Assembly (NCBI RefSeq): GCF_000732725.1
Contig: NZ_JPNB01000001.1
Coordinates: 806,001-870,000, forward strand
Length of the DNA stretch: 64,000 bases
Reading direction: 5' to 3'
Source of the DNA: Kineothrix alysoides
GTDB lineage: Bacteria; Bacillota; Clostridia; Lachnospirales; Lachnospiraceae
Shown here: one piece after another, positions 1 to 7,922 of the stretch
Position numbering within the stretch: the first letter of the stretch is position 1
Layout: every line of letters begins with the position of its first letter
Translations under genes and position numbers: made by a program
The notes under the pieces: generated by a model
Told to the model about the DNA's origin: nothing
The model's input: the letters and a program-made list of their open reading frames with translations, nothing else
Database searches by the model: none

Positions 1-793
1 TTCGATTTCAGGCAGGACAGATAATATGATCAAAAATACGGACAATGCAATTGTATCTGCCATCCGGTACGGTGCCGAGGGAATCATCGCTGCCGAGTGG
101 GGAGATTGTGGACACTGGCAGACATATCCGATCGCGATTACAGGTATTGCCTATATAGGCCTTTGTGCGTGGAGCGGCAAGCCTCTTAACAGATCTGTTT
201 TAACCGGCTACCTGAACGATCAGGTTTATGGCGACGAGTCAAAGCAAATAGGAGACCTATTGTATGATCTGGGCAACCTTTACCTCGATGACGAACTTAT
301 GCTGTTAAACGGAACCTTTGCTTATCATTATTATTGTATGGGGATTGCGTCGAAGGAGCAAAAACAAAGTTATATAAAAGCCTTGCTCGATTGGATGATA
401 CCTTATGCGGAACGCTTTGAGCAAGAAGGTGAAAAAGAAATAGTGAAATACTTAAAAGCTCCGTTAAAGGAGAATTACAGTAAACAGCTTCAATTTATTG
501 AAAATCAAAAATCAAAAATACAAAAGCTTCACTTAAATTGTGGGGATAAGAAAACAATAATTTTCGAATTGTATTTAACCGCCGCTATGCTTGAATTCTC
601 TCTTGCAATAGCGATATATATCGAAAATCCGGATAAATCTATGTTAATGGAGATGAAGCCGGCTTTGGAGGAGATCATAGTAAAATTCAGAAAAAACTGG
701 TTTGAACGCAACAAGAGCGGCGGACTGGAAAAAAGCATGCAGAATTTATTTGAAATAAAAAATCAGATTGAGAATGCTTTAAGTAGTTTATGA
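1..793 (+). CDS. Glycoside hydrolase family 20 (beta-N-acetylhexosaminidase-like), C-terminal part
   Basis: The reading frame is open from base 2 to the stop at 793, so this is the last ~264 residues of a gene that begins outside the window; the ATG at 26 is internal. The motif GRTDNMIKN followed by YGAEG and WGDCGHWQ matches the end of the catalytic barrel of GH20 enzymes, which remove terminal GlcNAc or GalNAc. The remaining ~200 residues are a helical C-terminal extension. The catalytic Asp-Glu pair would lie upstream and cannot be checked. The gene is followed 51 bases later by a sugar ABC transporter, which suggests a hexosaminidase that processes imported or surface amino-sugar oligomers. 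Family call fairly sure; exact substrate unknown. Confidence 0.75.
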   Translation, partial: SISGRTDNMIKNTDNAIVSAIRYGAEGIIAAEWGDCGHWQTYPIAITGIAYIGLCAWSGKPLNRSVLTGYLNDQVYGDESKQIGDLLYDLGNLYLDDELMLLNGTFAYHYYCMGIASKEQKQSYIKALLDWMIPYAERFEQEGEKEIVKYLKAPLKENYSKQLQFIENQKSKIQKLHLNCGDKKTIIFELYLTAAMLEFSLAIAIYIENPDKSMLMEMKPALEEIIVKFRKNWFERNKSGGLEKSMQNLFEIKNQIENALSSL

Positions 794-844
794 CCCTGTT
801 AATATTGCAATAGCAATATAAATAAAAAATCATAGGAGGTTATC

Positions 845-2140
845 ATGAAGAATTCAAAAAGTTTTATGGCTGTCATTTTATGTATGCTCATAGTCTTATC
901 AGGCTGCGGAGCCCAAAATGGCACAGCGGCACCGGTAAACGATGTAGAGAGCAGCACACAGGAGGAAAGTGCAAAAAAGGAAATCACACTTAAAACAGTA
1001 AGTATGTTTGGTGCAACAGACCCCGCATTGGAAGTTTATAACCAAACAGTGGAACAATTTAAAAAGGATAATTCAAATATTAAAATAGTTGATGAATCTT
1101 CAGCATCTAATGAAGAGTGGAAGTCAAGAATAAAAGCCGACTTTGCAGTGGGTAATGAGCCGGATGTTATTTTATACTTTACGGATGCAAACAGCTATGA
1201 GTTAATAGAAAAAGGCAGTTTTGTGGATATCGAAACGATACGTAAAGACTATCCGGATTTTGTAGACCATATTTTCCCTCATACTTTTACAAACGCACCG
1301 GACGGAAAGCAATATGCCGTTCCCACACGCGGTTTCTATGAAGCATTGTTCTGCAACAAAGATCTTTTTGATCAATATAATCTGGAACTGCCGACAAGCT
1401 GGGATAAGCTTTTGACAGCGGTAGAAACATTTAATCAGAATGGTATCGTTCCTTTTGCAGTGAGCTTTTCCGATGTACCGCATTATATGATAGAGCATTT
1501 GGTCTTGGCCGCAGGCGGAATCGATGACCATAAGGCAGTACCGGCTTCACCGGATGAAATACCTGATAGCTGGATCACGGGTATGGAGCAGCTTAGGGTT
1601 CTGAATGATATGGGTGCATTTCCTGTAGACGTGAATGCTACTACTTATCCGTTGGTAGGAGAGATGTTTTATGGAAAACAGGCTGCTATGACAATTGACG
1701 GTTCCTGGTTCATGGGCGGTATTGAGGATAAGGAAAATGTTGTTGTTATGCCCTTCCCCTCAATGGTTAAGGAAAACAGTGAAGAAATAATAGCAGGGTT
1801 TACGAGCGGATGGTATATAACGAAAAAAGCATGGGATGACCCGGATAAACGCCAAGCATGTGTAGATTTCGTCGAAATGGTTTCTTCTCCTGAATTTTTG
1901 GCTAAGATCACTACAGTTGCACCATGTGAAATCCCTGTACCGTCAGATATGACCGTACTTGACCAGTCCGGATTCGATACTTTTGTAAATGCAGGAGAAA
2001 AAACAGATCTTCCGATTGATTCCCGCATTGCAGGAGAGGCTTGGAATGCTTGGGTAACCTCCATCGGAAGCATTGCTGAAGGTGAAAAACAAGCGAAAGA
2101 AGTATTGACGGAAGTGATTGATATTTTCAATAAAAAATAA
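845..2140 (+). CDS. Sugar ABC transporter substrate-binding lipoprotein (family 1)
   Basis: A 431-residue protein with a lipoprotein signal peptide (hydrophobic stretch, then LSGCG with the lipid-bearing Cys near residue 21). The body has the features of extracellular solute-binding family 1: an N-terminal beta strand after ITLKTVSMFG, a central region with EPDVILYF and a WFMGG segment near residue 285, and a C-terminal domain near GFTSGWYI. It binds a sugar outside the cell and hands it to the two permeases encoded next. A good ribosome-binding site (aggagg) lies 5 to 7 bases before the ATG. With the GH20 gene upstream, a GlcNAc-containing ligand such as chitobiose is a reasonable guess, not shown by sequence. 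The ATPase is not encoded here; such systems often share an MsmK-type ATPase. Confidence 0.88.
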   Translation: MKNSKSFMAVILCMLIVLSGCGAQNGTAAPVNDVESSTQEESAKKEITLKTVSMFGATDPALEVYNQTVEQFKKDNSNIKIVDESSASNEEWKSRIKADFAVGNEPDVILYFTDANSYELIEKGSFVDIETIRKDYPDFVDHIFPHTFTNAPDGKQYAVPTRGFYEALFCNKDLFDQYNLELPTSWDKLLTAVETFNQNGIVPFAVSFSDVPHYMIEHLVLAAGGIDDHKAVPASPDEIPDSWITGMEQLRVLNDMGAFPVDVNATTYPLVGEMFYGKQAAMTIDGSWFMGGIEDKENVVVMPFPSMVKENSEEIIAGFTSGWYITKKAWDDPDKRQACVDFVEMVSSPEFLAKITTVAPCEIPVPSDMTVLDQSGFDTFVNAGEKTDLPIDSRIAGEAWNAWVTSIGSIAEGEKQAKEVLTEVIDIFNKK

Positions 2141-2149
2141 TGACTTATA

Positions 2150-2197
2150 AAAGGAGTTTCAGGACCGATTACTCGCAAACTCCTTTGCGAAAGGAGT
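2150..2197 (+). promoter_or_regulatory. Two competing stem-loops at the binding-protein/permease junction
   Basis: AAAGGAGTTT (2150-2159) pairs perfectly with AAACTCCTTT (2177-2186). The same right arm can instead pair with AAAGGAGT (2190-2197) as ACTCCTTT-gcg-AAAGGAGT. The second AAAGGAG is the only Shine-Dalgarno-like sequence before the permease ATG at 2210. The two hairpins cannot form together, so one hides and the other frees the ribosome-binding site. The role is inferred. Confidence 0.5.
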
Positions 2198-2209
2198 AAA
2201 AGCGGACAT

Positions 2210-3097
2210 ATGATGTATAAAAAGAATAGCCATTTGATTTGGTTATTGGGACCTGCTTTGATTGTTATGGTAGTTTTCCTATACTATCCATTTGTTATGA
2301 ACATAATAAACAGTTTATATGATGTAAACGGTCTTGGAGCTTCAAGAGAAATCTTTATCGGTTTTGAAAATTATCGTAAACTAGCTGCAGACAAGGAAAT
2401 GTTTACGTCTGTTAAAAACACGGGTATCATGATGGTATGTACAGTTGTGTTTCAGGTAGGTATTGGCTTGGCACTCGCTGTATGCGTAGATGCTGTCAGA
2501 AGAGGAAAAGAATTTTTTAAAACAGTATTTTTCTTCCCGATAGTCATATCGGCTACAGCAATCGGTTTATTATTCAATTTGTTTTATGCTTATTACGGAG
2601 GTATGTTCAACCAAATACTTACTGCTCTGAACAAAGCCCCTATCAACTGGAAGTCCGATTCATTGGCGTTACTGATGATCATATTGCCTATCGTATGGAG
2701 TTATGCAGGATTTTATTTTGTACTGATATTTACAGGTATAAGTAATATCCCGTCGGATATTTTTGAATCCGCGTTGCTCGACGGTGCGGTAGGATGGAAA
2801 AAGTTCAGGTATATAACATTTCCATTGTTAAAAGGTGTGATAGGAACCTGCGTTACACTTGCTGTAACAGGATCGTTAAAGGTATTCGATTTAGCATGGG
2901 TTATAGCGCCAAGAGGAGCACCGAAAGGATCCACCCATTTTATGGGCACTTATATGTATGAGACAACCTTTATTGAAGAAAACATAGATTATGGTGCTTC
3001 TATCGCATTGATTATTGTAATCATAGGTGTAGTGGTATCACAAATCGCAAACAGACTATTTAGGGATAAGGAGATGAAGAATGGAAATTCCAGGTAA
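2210..3097 (+). CDS. Sugar ABC transporter permease (MalF-like)
   Basis: A 295-residue integral membrane protein with about six transmembrane segments, the first at residues ~10-32 (LIWLLGPALIVMVVFLYYPF). The conserved cytoplasmic EAA-type loop that docks the ATPase is visible as ESALLDGAVGWKKFRYITFPLL near residues 185-206. It forms half of the membrane channel with the next gene, whose start lies 17 bases inside this one. Two adjacent ATGs (2210 and 2213) could serve as start. Its Shine-Dalgarno sequence is in an alternative hairpin, so translation may be uncoupled from that of the binding protein. Confidence 0.88.
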   Translation: MMYKKNSHLIWLLGPALIVMVVFLYYPFVMNIINSLYDVNGLGASREIFIGFENYRKLAADKEMFTSVKNTGIMMVCTVVFQVGIGLALAVCVDAVRRGKEFFKTVFFFPIVISATAIGLLFNLFYAYYGGMFNQILTALNKAPINWKSDSLALLMIILPIVWSYAGFYFVLIFTGISNIPSDIFESALLDGAVGWKKFRYITFPLLKGVIGTCVTLAVTGSLKVFDLAWVIAPRGAPKGSTHFMGTYMYETTFIEENIDYGASIALIIVIIGVVVSQIANRLFRDKEMKNGNSR

Positions 3098-3923
3098 AAC
3101 CTTGGCGGCTGCCAAAAAAAGTATAATATACATCATACTTTCCATATGGGCCTTTACAACAATATTTCCATTTGTATGGCTGATAATTAACTCATTGAAG
3201 CCGTCGAGAGAGATATTGTCATCTTCCTTTACGTTGCCGGCGGCTCCGAACTTCGATAACTACATTAATGCCTTTAACAAACAGAATATTTTGGTAGCCT
3301 ATGCAAACAGCTTAATTATATCGGGTGTTACAATGATAATGGTCCTATTGTTTGCAAGTCTGGTAGCTTACGGTCTGACGCGTTTTGAATTTAAGGGTAA
3401 AAAAATAGTAATATCGCTTATAATCGGCAGCCTGATGTTCCCCGCATTTGCCACTATCATACCTGTATTTCGAATGGTAGTTCAAATGCACTTGGTCAAT
3501 AAGCACTTTGGAGTGATCATTCCTCAGGTAGCCTCCAATTTATCCTTTGCGGTTATTGTGTTAATGGGATTTATGCGGGATTTGCCGATAGAAGTAGAGG
3601 AATCTGCATTTATTGACGGGGCCGGAGTATCCAAAATATTTTTTTCAATGATATTACCGCTTAGCAGGCCGGCGCTTGCGTCAGTCGCAATATTTGTATT
3701 TCTGTGGTCCTATAACGATTTGTTTACACAAATGATAGTATTGCGTAACAGAAATATGTTTCCGGTATGTGCCCTGCTGAATGAGATCAGTTCAAGGTAC
3801 GGTACGGATTTTGGCTTAATGGCCGCCAGTGTGGTACTGGTCGTAATACCAATCTTGATAGTATATATATTTATGCAGAAAAATATCATCAAAGGCCTTA
3901 CGTCCGGTGCTATAAAAGGGTAA
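3081..3923 (+). CDS. Sugar ABC transporter permease (MalG-like)
   Basis: A 280-residue membrane protein with six predicted membrane spans. The hallmarks are INSLKPSREI after the first span, typical of MalG-type (CUT1) permeases, and the ATPase-docking loop ESAFIDGAGVSKIFFSMILPL near residues 174-194. It partners the preceding permease. The ATG at 3081 overlaps the end of that gene by 17 bases and is preceded by aaggagatgaag, so translation is probably coupled. It is the last gene of the operon and is followed directly by a strong terminator. Confidence 0.88.
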   Translation: MEIPGKTLAAAKKSIIYIILSIWAFTTIFPFVWLIINSLKPSREILSSSFTLPAAPNFDNYINAFNKQNILVAYANSLIISGVTMIMVLLFASLVAYGLTRFEFKGKKIVISLIIGSLMFPAFATIIPVFRMVVQMHLVNKHFGVIIPQVASNLSFAVIVLMGFMRDLPIEVEESAFIDGAGVSKIFFSMILPLSRPALASVAIFVFLWSYNDLFTQMIVLRNRNMFPVCALLNEISSRYGTDFGLMAASVVLVVIPILIVYIFMQKNIIKGLTSGAIKG

Positions 3924-3925
3924 TC

Positions 3926-3960
3926 AAAAGCCGTTCACATTTACGTGAACGGCTTTTAAA
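3926..3960 (+). terminator. Intrinsic terminator of the sugar uptake operon
   Basis: Perfect 13-bp stem: AAAAGCCGTTCAC (3926-3938) pairs with GTGAACGGCTTTT (3945-3957) across a six-base loop. The T-rich right arm ends the hairpin, three bases after the permease stop codon. Confidence 0.85.
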
Positions 3961-4721
3961 ATACTCTTTTGTGCATGTTTGAATATAATGAGAAAAGGGA
4001 GCAAAAAGAAATTATTTGAACAGTATTATTAAAAAGAATTTCAATATTCCTTAAGCCGATACATAATAAAGATATGTTAAAATGTACAACCTTTCAAAAG
4101 CAGATAATGATTCTCGATATAGATTCCATAAATGTTCCACTTATACTATCCATAGAAGGAAGAAACGGAAACCTGGATTTAAGGAAGGATTGGCATAATA
4201 CATGGGAATATGCGTTTATATGCCACAGTATATGAAAGAAAGTATAATGCCGATGCTGGAAGGAGAAAAGACTTCCAATGATTTTGAAAGCATTCGAGGA
4301 GCAGGCCACCTAAGTACTATTAAAGGCAAAACGGTTCTTCTAAAATGGGCATGATTGTGGTAATATATGAATGACGGTAGAAAATGGCGGATTTCGAGGT
4401 ACTGGAATTTGCCATTATTTGCATTAGAATATAAATAATTAACAATTTTTTATATTGCAAGATTATATATGAGGTAATATGCAATGATACGGCGAAGGAA
4501 GTGATTGTGCTTTGCGAACAGAAAGTTTAAACGGCGCATTGCTTATTGTGAGTAAATGGGATATAGAAAAGCATATTTTATTACACATAATTTTATGGAG
4601 CCTCTTATTGTCAGAGATGAGTATGCCGCAATAAAGGTTCCTTTATTTGGTATAGAGAGCACCCGGCAGTTAAATCAGGCATTGGAGAAGAAGTACTCGA
4701 AATCAAAATAGCTCAATTTGA
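3961..4721. other. Gene-poor AT-rich stretch with broken short frames
   Basis: No intact gene is recognisable in these ~760 bases. Short protein-like pieces are interrupted by stops: one from 4107 (ILDIDSINVPLILSIEGRNG), one from 4202 to 4354 (50 codons, starting MGICVYMPQYMK) and one ending at the TAG at about 4711 (FITHNFMEPLIVRDEYAAI). They read like remains of coding sequence, and all lie on the + strand, but I cannot assign them to a family. Base composition is clearly more AT-rich than the flanking genes. Confidence 0.4.
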
Positions 4722-4919
4722 ATGTTGAAAAATATCAGACTCTCAAAAGGATTAAAGGCAGCAAAGTGGGCTTTTGCCAAAACATTTACATTAGCAGATA
4801 TGATTATGCGTGAACTTGTTAAAAAAGAAGAAATAAATAAAGCTAGAAAAATTTTGTCGGAACCTGACATGATTAAAATGAGGAGAATTATAATAGATGT
4901 TTACAGTATGGATAAATAA
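4722..4919 (+). CDS. Small hypothetical protein or gene remnant
   Basis: A 65-codon frame, rich in Lys, Ile and Ala and probably helical (ADMIMRELVKKEEINKARKIL). It has no Shine-Dalgarno sequence before its ATG and runs 23 bases into the start of hemZ. It follows the decayed stretch, so it may be the C-terminal end of a broken gene rather than a working one. I do not recognise its family. Confidence 0.3.
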   Translation: MLKNIRLSKGLKAAKWAFAKTFTLADMIMRELVKKEEINKARKILSEPDMIKMRRIIIDVYSMDK

Positions 4920-6351
4920 AGCACAGTTTGAATACGATATACATTCCCTGGTGAAGGCGTTTTACCCGGAGGAAGAGGTAAAGGTACTCTGCGAAGAGGA
5001 AGAGATGAGTGACCATAGGATAGCCATTGAATTCGGTGAGACCTCAATCGAGATGACTCTTAAGGCGCAGAATGAGACACAAGCCAAGGAGAGCGTAAGC
5101 GAAATATCCCATGCTTCAGATGCGGATAGGCAGACGGTCAAGAATCTGCTAAAGCAGCTTATTTATAACGGTCTGTCTAAGCAACTTGAAAAAAGTCTCC
5201 CTTGGGGTACGCTGACGGGAATACGTCCCACTAAGATTCCGATGACGATGCTTGAGGAGGGAAAGGGCGAAGCGGAAATTATGAGCTTCATGCAAGATAC
5301 TTATTTCATCAGCGAAGAAAAAGGTACTCTGAGCATCGATATCGCGAAACGGGAAAGGGAGCTTCTTTCCAGCCTTCATTATAAGGACGGCTATAGCCTG
5401 TACATTGGAATCCCCTTTTGCCCGACGACCTGCCTATACTGTTCTTTCACCTCCTATCCCATCTGCACGTGGAAAAAGCGTGTGGACGACTATTTGGAAG
5501 CGCTGGAAAAGGAGATGGCTTTTACGGCGGCGGCATTGTCCGATAAGGTGCTGGATACTGTTTATATCGGTGGAGGAACGCCCACCACGCTGGAGCCGGA
5601 GGAGCTTGAGCGGCTGCTTTGTTCCCTCGAACGCTTTTTTGATTTAAGCCGCCTGCAGGAATTTACTGTGGAAGCGGGCCGGGCGGACAGTATAACGAGG
5701 GAAAAACTAAAGGTGTTAAAAAAGCATAATATTACGCGGATATCAGTAAATCCCCAGACGATGAAGGAAGAAACGCTGAAATTGATCGGCAGGCACCACA
5801 GTGTAGATCAGGTGAAGGAGGCGTTTGCGACGGCGAGGGAGGAAGGCTTTGATAACATCAATATGGACATTATTCTTGGTCTTCCCGAAGAGACGATAGA
5901 AGATGTAATCAATACGATGGAGGAAATAAAAAAGCTGCGCCCCGATAGCCTGACGGTACATTCCCTCGCTATTAAGAGAGCTTCCAGAATGAGCGGCTGG
6001 ATCGAGGAAAAGGGACTTTCGACTCTTCGGAATACGGATGAGACGATGGAAGTAGCAGCACAGGCGGCGCGGGCTATGGGCATGGAGCCGTATTATTTGT
6101 ACAGACAGAAAAATATGTCCGGCAACCTTGAGAACGTAGGCTATGCGGGGTCCGGAAAATATGGAATTTATAATATTCTCATCATGGAGGAAATGCAGAC
6201 GATCGCAGCACTCGGTGCGGGAAGCATATCAAAAGCGGTACTTGAGGACGGGCGGATCGAGCGGATGGATAATGTGAAGGATGTGGCCTTATATATAGAG
6301 AGAATCGACGAGATGATTGAGCGGAAGAGGAAGCTGTTTGAAATGATATAG
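4897..6351 (+). CDS. hemZ: Oxygen-independent coproporphyrinogen III oxidase-like radical SAM protein HemZ
   Basis: A 484-residue radical SAM protein. The [4Fe-4S]/SAM motif CX3CX2C is at residues 175-182 (GIPFCPTTCLYC), preceded by the HemZ signature LPWGTLTGIRPTK near residue 101. Further family marks are the SAM-binding GGGTPT (about 225), EAGR (about 258), INPQ, NMDIILGLP and the late YYLYRQKN...NLENVGY. HemZ-type enzymes decarboxylate coproporphyrinogen III without oxygen, although in many anaerobes lacking heme the true role is unclear. The start at 4897 (MFTVWINKAQFEYDIHSL) matches the usual N terminus of clostridial members. No other heme genes are in the window. Confidence 0.9.
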   Translation: MFTVWINKAQFEYDIHSLVKAFYPEEEVKVLCEEEEMSDHRIAIEFGETSIEMTLKAQNETQAKESVSEISHASDADRQTVKNLLKQLIYNGLSKQLEKSLPWGTLTGIRPTKIPMTMLEEGKGEAEIMSFMQDTYFISEEKGTLSIDIAKRERELLSSLHYKDGYSLYIGIPFCPTTCLYCSFTSYPICTWKKRVDDYLEALEKEMAFTAAALSDKVLDTVYIGGGTPTTLEPEELERLLCSLERFFDLSRLQEFTVEAGRADSITREKLKVLKKHNITRISVNPQTMKEETLKLIGRHHSVDQVKEAFATAREEGFDNINMDIILGLPEETIEDVINTMEEIKKLRPDSLTVHSLAIKRASRMSGWIEEKGLSTLRNTDETMEVAAQAARAMGMEPYYLYRQKNMSGNLENVGYAGSGKYGIYNILIMEEMQTIAALGAGSISKAVLEDGRIERMDNVKDVALYIERIDEMIERKRKLFEMI

Positions 6352-6437
6352 GCTAAGGAAGTAGAAAACCGGAGTTTTTTATATTGAAAAACCGCTTGAA
6401 ACAGTGTAAAATCGACTAAGTGATAAATGAAGGAATT

Positions 6438-6571
6438 GGTTACTGTTCACACAGTAGCTTAACACTTGTTGTTAAGCTACGTAAGAACGTGATGCAAGAG
6501 ATGGTTTCTGCTTCGCGAAGCGAATTTAAATGCAGAAATCATGCGTTGCTGAGAACGGAGTGAACAGTAAC
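6438..6571. repeat. Dispersed palindromic repeat, family A (complete copy)
   Basis: A 134-base element bounded by the inverted ends GGTTACTGTTCAC (6438-6450) and GTGAACAGTAAC (6560-6571). Inside are two further hairpins: GTAGCTTAAC (6454-6463) with GTTAAGCTAC (6471-6480), and the palindrome GCTTCGCGAAGC (6510-6521). A second partial copy in reverse orientation is at 52310-52352. It fills the gap between hemZ and hisS and encodes no protein. Confidence 0.75.
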
Positions 6572-6602
6572 AGGAATTGAATTGTGAATAGGAGCGTAAA
6601 TT

Positions 6603-7865
6603 ATGGCACTGAGTAAGAAGCCGGTTACCGGTATGAAGGATATTATGCCTGCGGAAATGCAGCTTCGGGATTATGTGATCGGCGTGATCAAGGAAACCTA
6701 TGGAAAGTTCGGTTTTTCCTCTATTGAGACTCCCTGCGTAGAGAACATTGCAAATCTAAGCAGCAAGCAGGGCGGAGAGAATGAGAAGCTGATTTTCAAG
6801 ATTCTGAAACGAGGGGAAAAGCTGAATCTGGAGGAAGCAAAGAGTGAGGAAGATTTGGTGGATGGAGGTCTTCGTTATGATTTGACGGTTCCGTTAGTTC
6901 GGTATTATTCCAACCATGCCAATGAGCTGCCTTCGCCCTTTAAAGCTCTTCAGATGGGAAATGTATGGAGGGCTGACAGACCTCAGAAGGGGCGATACAG
7001 ACAGTTTATGCAGTGCGATATAGATATATTGGGAGAGCCTTCCAACCTTGCGGAAATTGAGCTTATATTGGCCACCACCACGACATTAGGACGGCTGGGC
7101 TTTAAGAACTTTCAGATTCGGATCAATGAAAGACGGATTTTGAAGGCGATGGCGGCTTACAGCGGTTTTGCCGAGGAGGCTTACGATACGGTATTTATTA
7201 TTTTGGATAAGATGGACAAGATCGGGCTTGCGGGAGTTGCCGGCGAATTGAAGGAAAGCGGCTTTGCCGAGGAATGCATAGAAAAGTATCTGGAGCTGTT
7301 CGAAGGAATGGAAGCAGCGCAGGACGGCCTTTCTTATTTGGCCGAGAGGCTTAGGGGAGTGCTGGAGCCGGAAGTAGAGCAGAGCCTTCAGGAAATTATA
7401 GCAAGCGTAAAGGCGACAAAGGCGTCTGAATTCGAAATCGTATTCGACCCGACCCTCGTCAGAGGAATGTCTTACTATACGGGAACCATTTTCGAAGTCG
7501 CAATGCCGGAATTCGGCGGAAGCTGCGGAGGCGGCGGGCGCTACGACAAGATGGTAGGCAAATTTACGGGGAACGATGTTCCCGCCTGCGGATTTTCCAT
7601 AGGCTTCGAGCGCATCATATTAATCATGCAGGAAAAGGGCTTCCAGATTCCTAATGAGAGCAGGAAAATCGCTTATCTTATAGAAAAGGGCGTAGAAGCA
7701 GATGCACTGTGTGAAATCATTGCGAAAGCACAGGAAGAACGCCAAAAGGGAATGCAAGTGCTGGTTGCGCGCATGAACAAGAACAAGAAATTCCAGAAAG
7801 ACCAGTTGAATGCGGAAGGATATATGGAGTTCGAAGAATTCTACAAGAATCCTATAAAGAAGTAA
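6603..7865 (+). CDS. hisS: Histidyl-tRNA synthetase
   Basis: A 420-residue class II aminoacyl-tRNA synthetase that charges tRNA-His. Visible signatures: GMKDIMPAEM at the N terminus, motif 2 RADRPQKGRYRQFMQCDIDI near residue 122-141, the histidine-specific LVRGMSYYTGTIFEV near 285-299, the glycine-rich GGSCGGGGRYDKMVG and motif 3 GFSIGFERI near 335. The anticodon-binding C-terminal domain is shorter than in many HisRS. A good Shine-Dalgarno (taggag) precedes the ATG. I see no T-box leader upstream; the gap holds a palindromic repeat instead. aspS follows 57 bases downstream, a pairing common in Firmicutes. Confidence 0.97.
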   Translation: MALSKKPVTGMKDIMPAEMQLRDYVIGVIKETYGKFGFSSIETPCVENIANLSSKQGGENEKLIFKILKRGEKLNLEEAKSEEDLVDGGLRYDLTVPLVRYYSNHANELPSPFKALQMGNVWRADRPQKGRYRQFMQCDIDILGEPSNLAEIELILATTTTLGRLGFKNFQIRINERRILKAMAAYSGFAEEAYDTVFIILDKMDKIGLAGVAGELKESGFAEECIEKYLELFEGMEAAQDGLSYLAERLRGVLEPEVEQSLQEIIASVKATKASEFEIVFDPTLVRGMSYYTGTIFEVAMPEFGGSCGGGGRYDKMVGKFTGNDVPACGFSIGFERIILIMQEKGFQIPNESRKIAYLIEKGVEADALCEIIAKAQEERQKGMQVLVARMNKNKKFQKDQLNAEGYMEFEEFYKNPIKK

Positions 7866-7922
7866 AAATAGAAATTATGAGAAGAGTGCTTTGTCAAAGA
7901 CAGATTGTGAGGAAATGATAAA

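Noticed and set aside
6352-6602. T-box leader for hisS
   Set aside because: The conserved T-box sequence and specifier loop are not visible; the gap is filled by a palindromic repeat instead.
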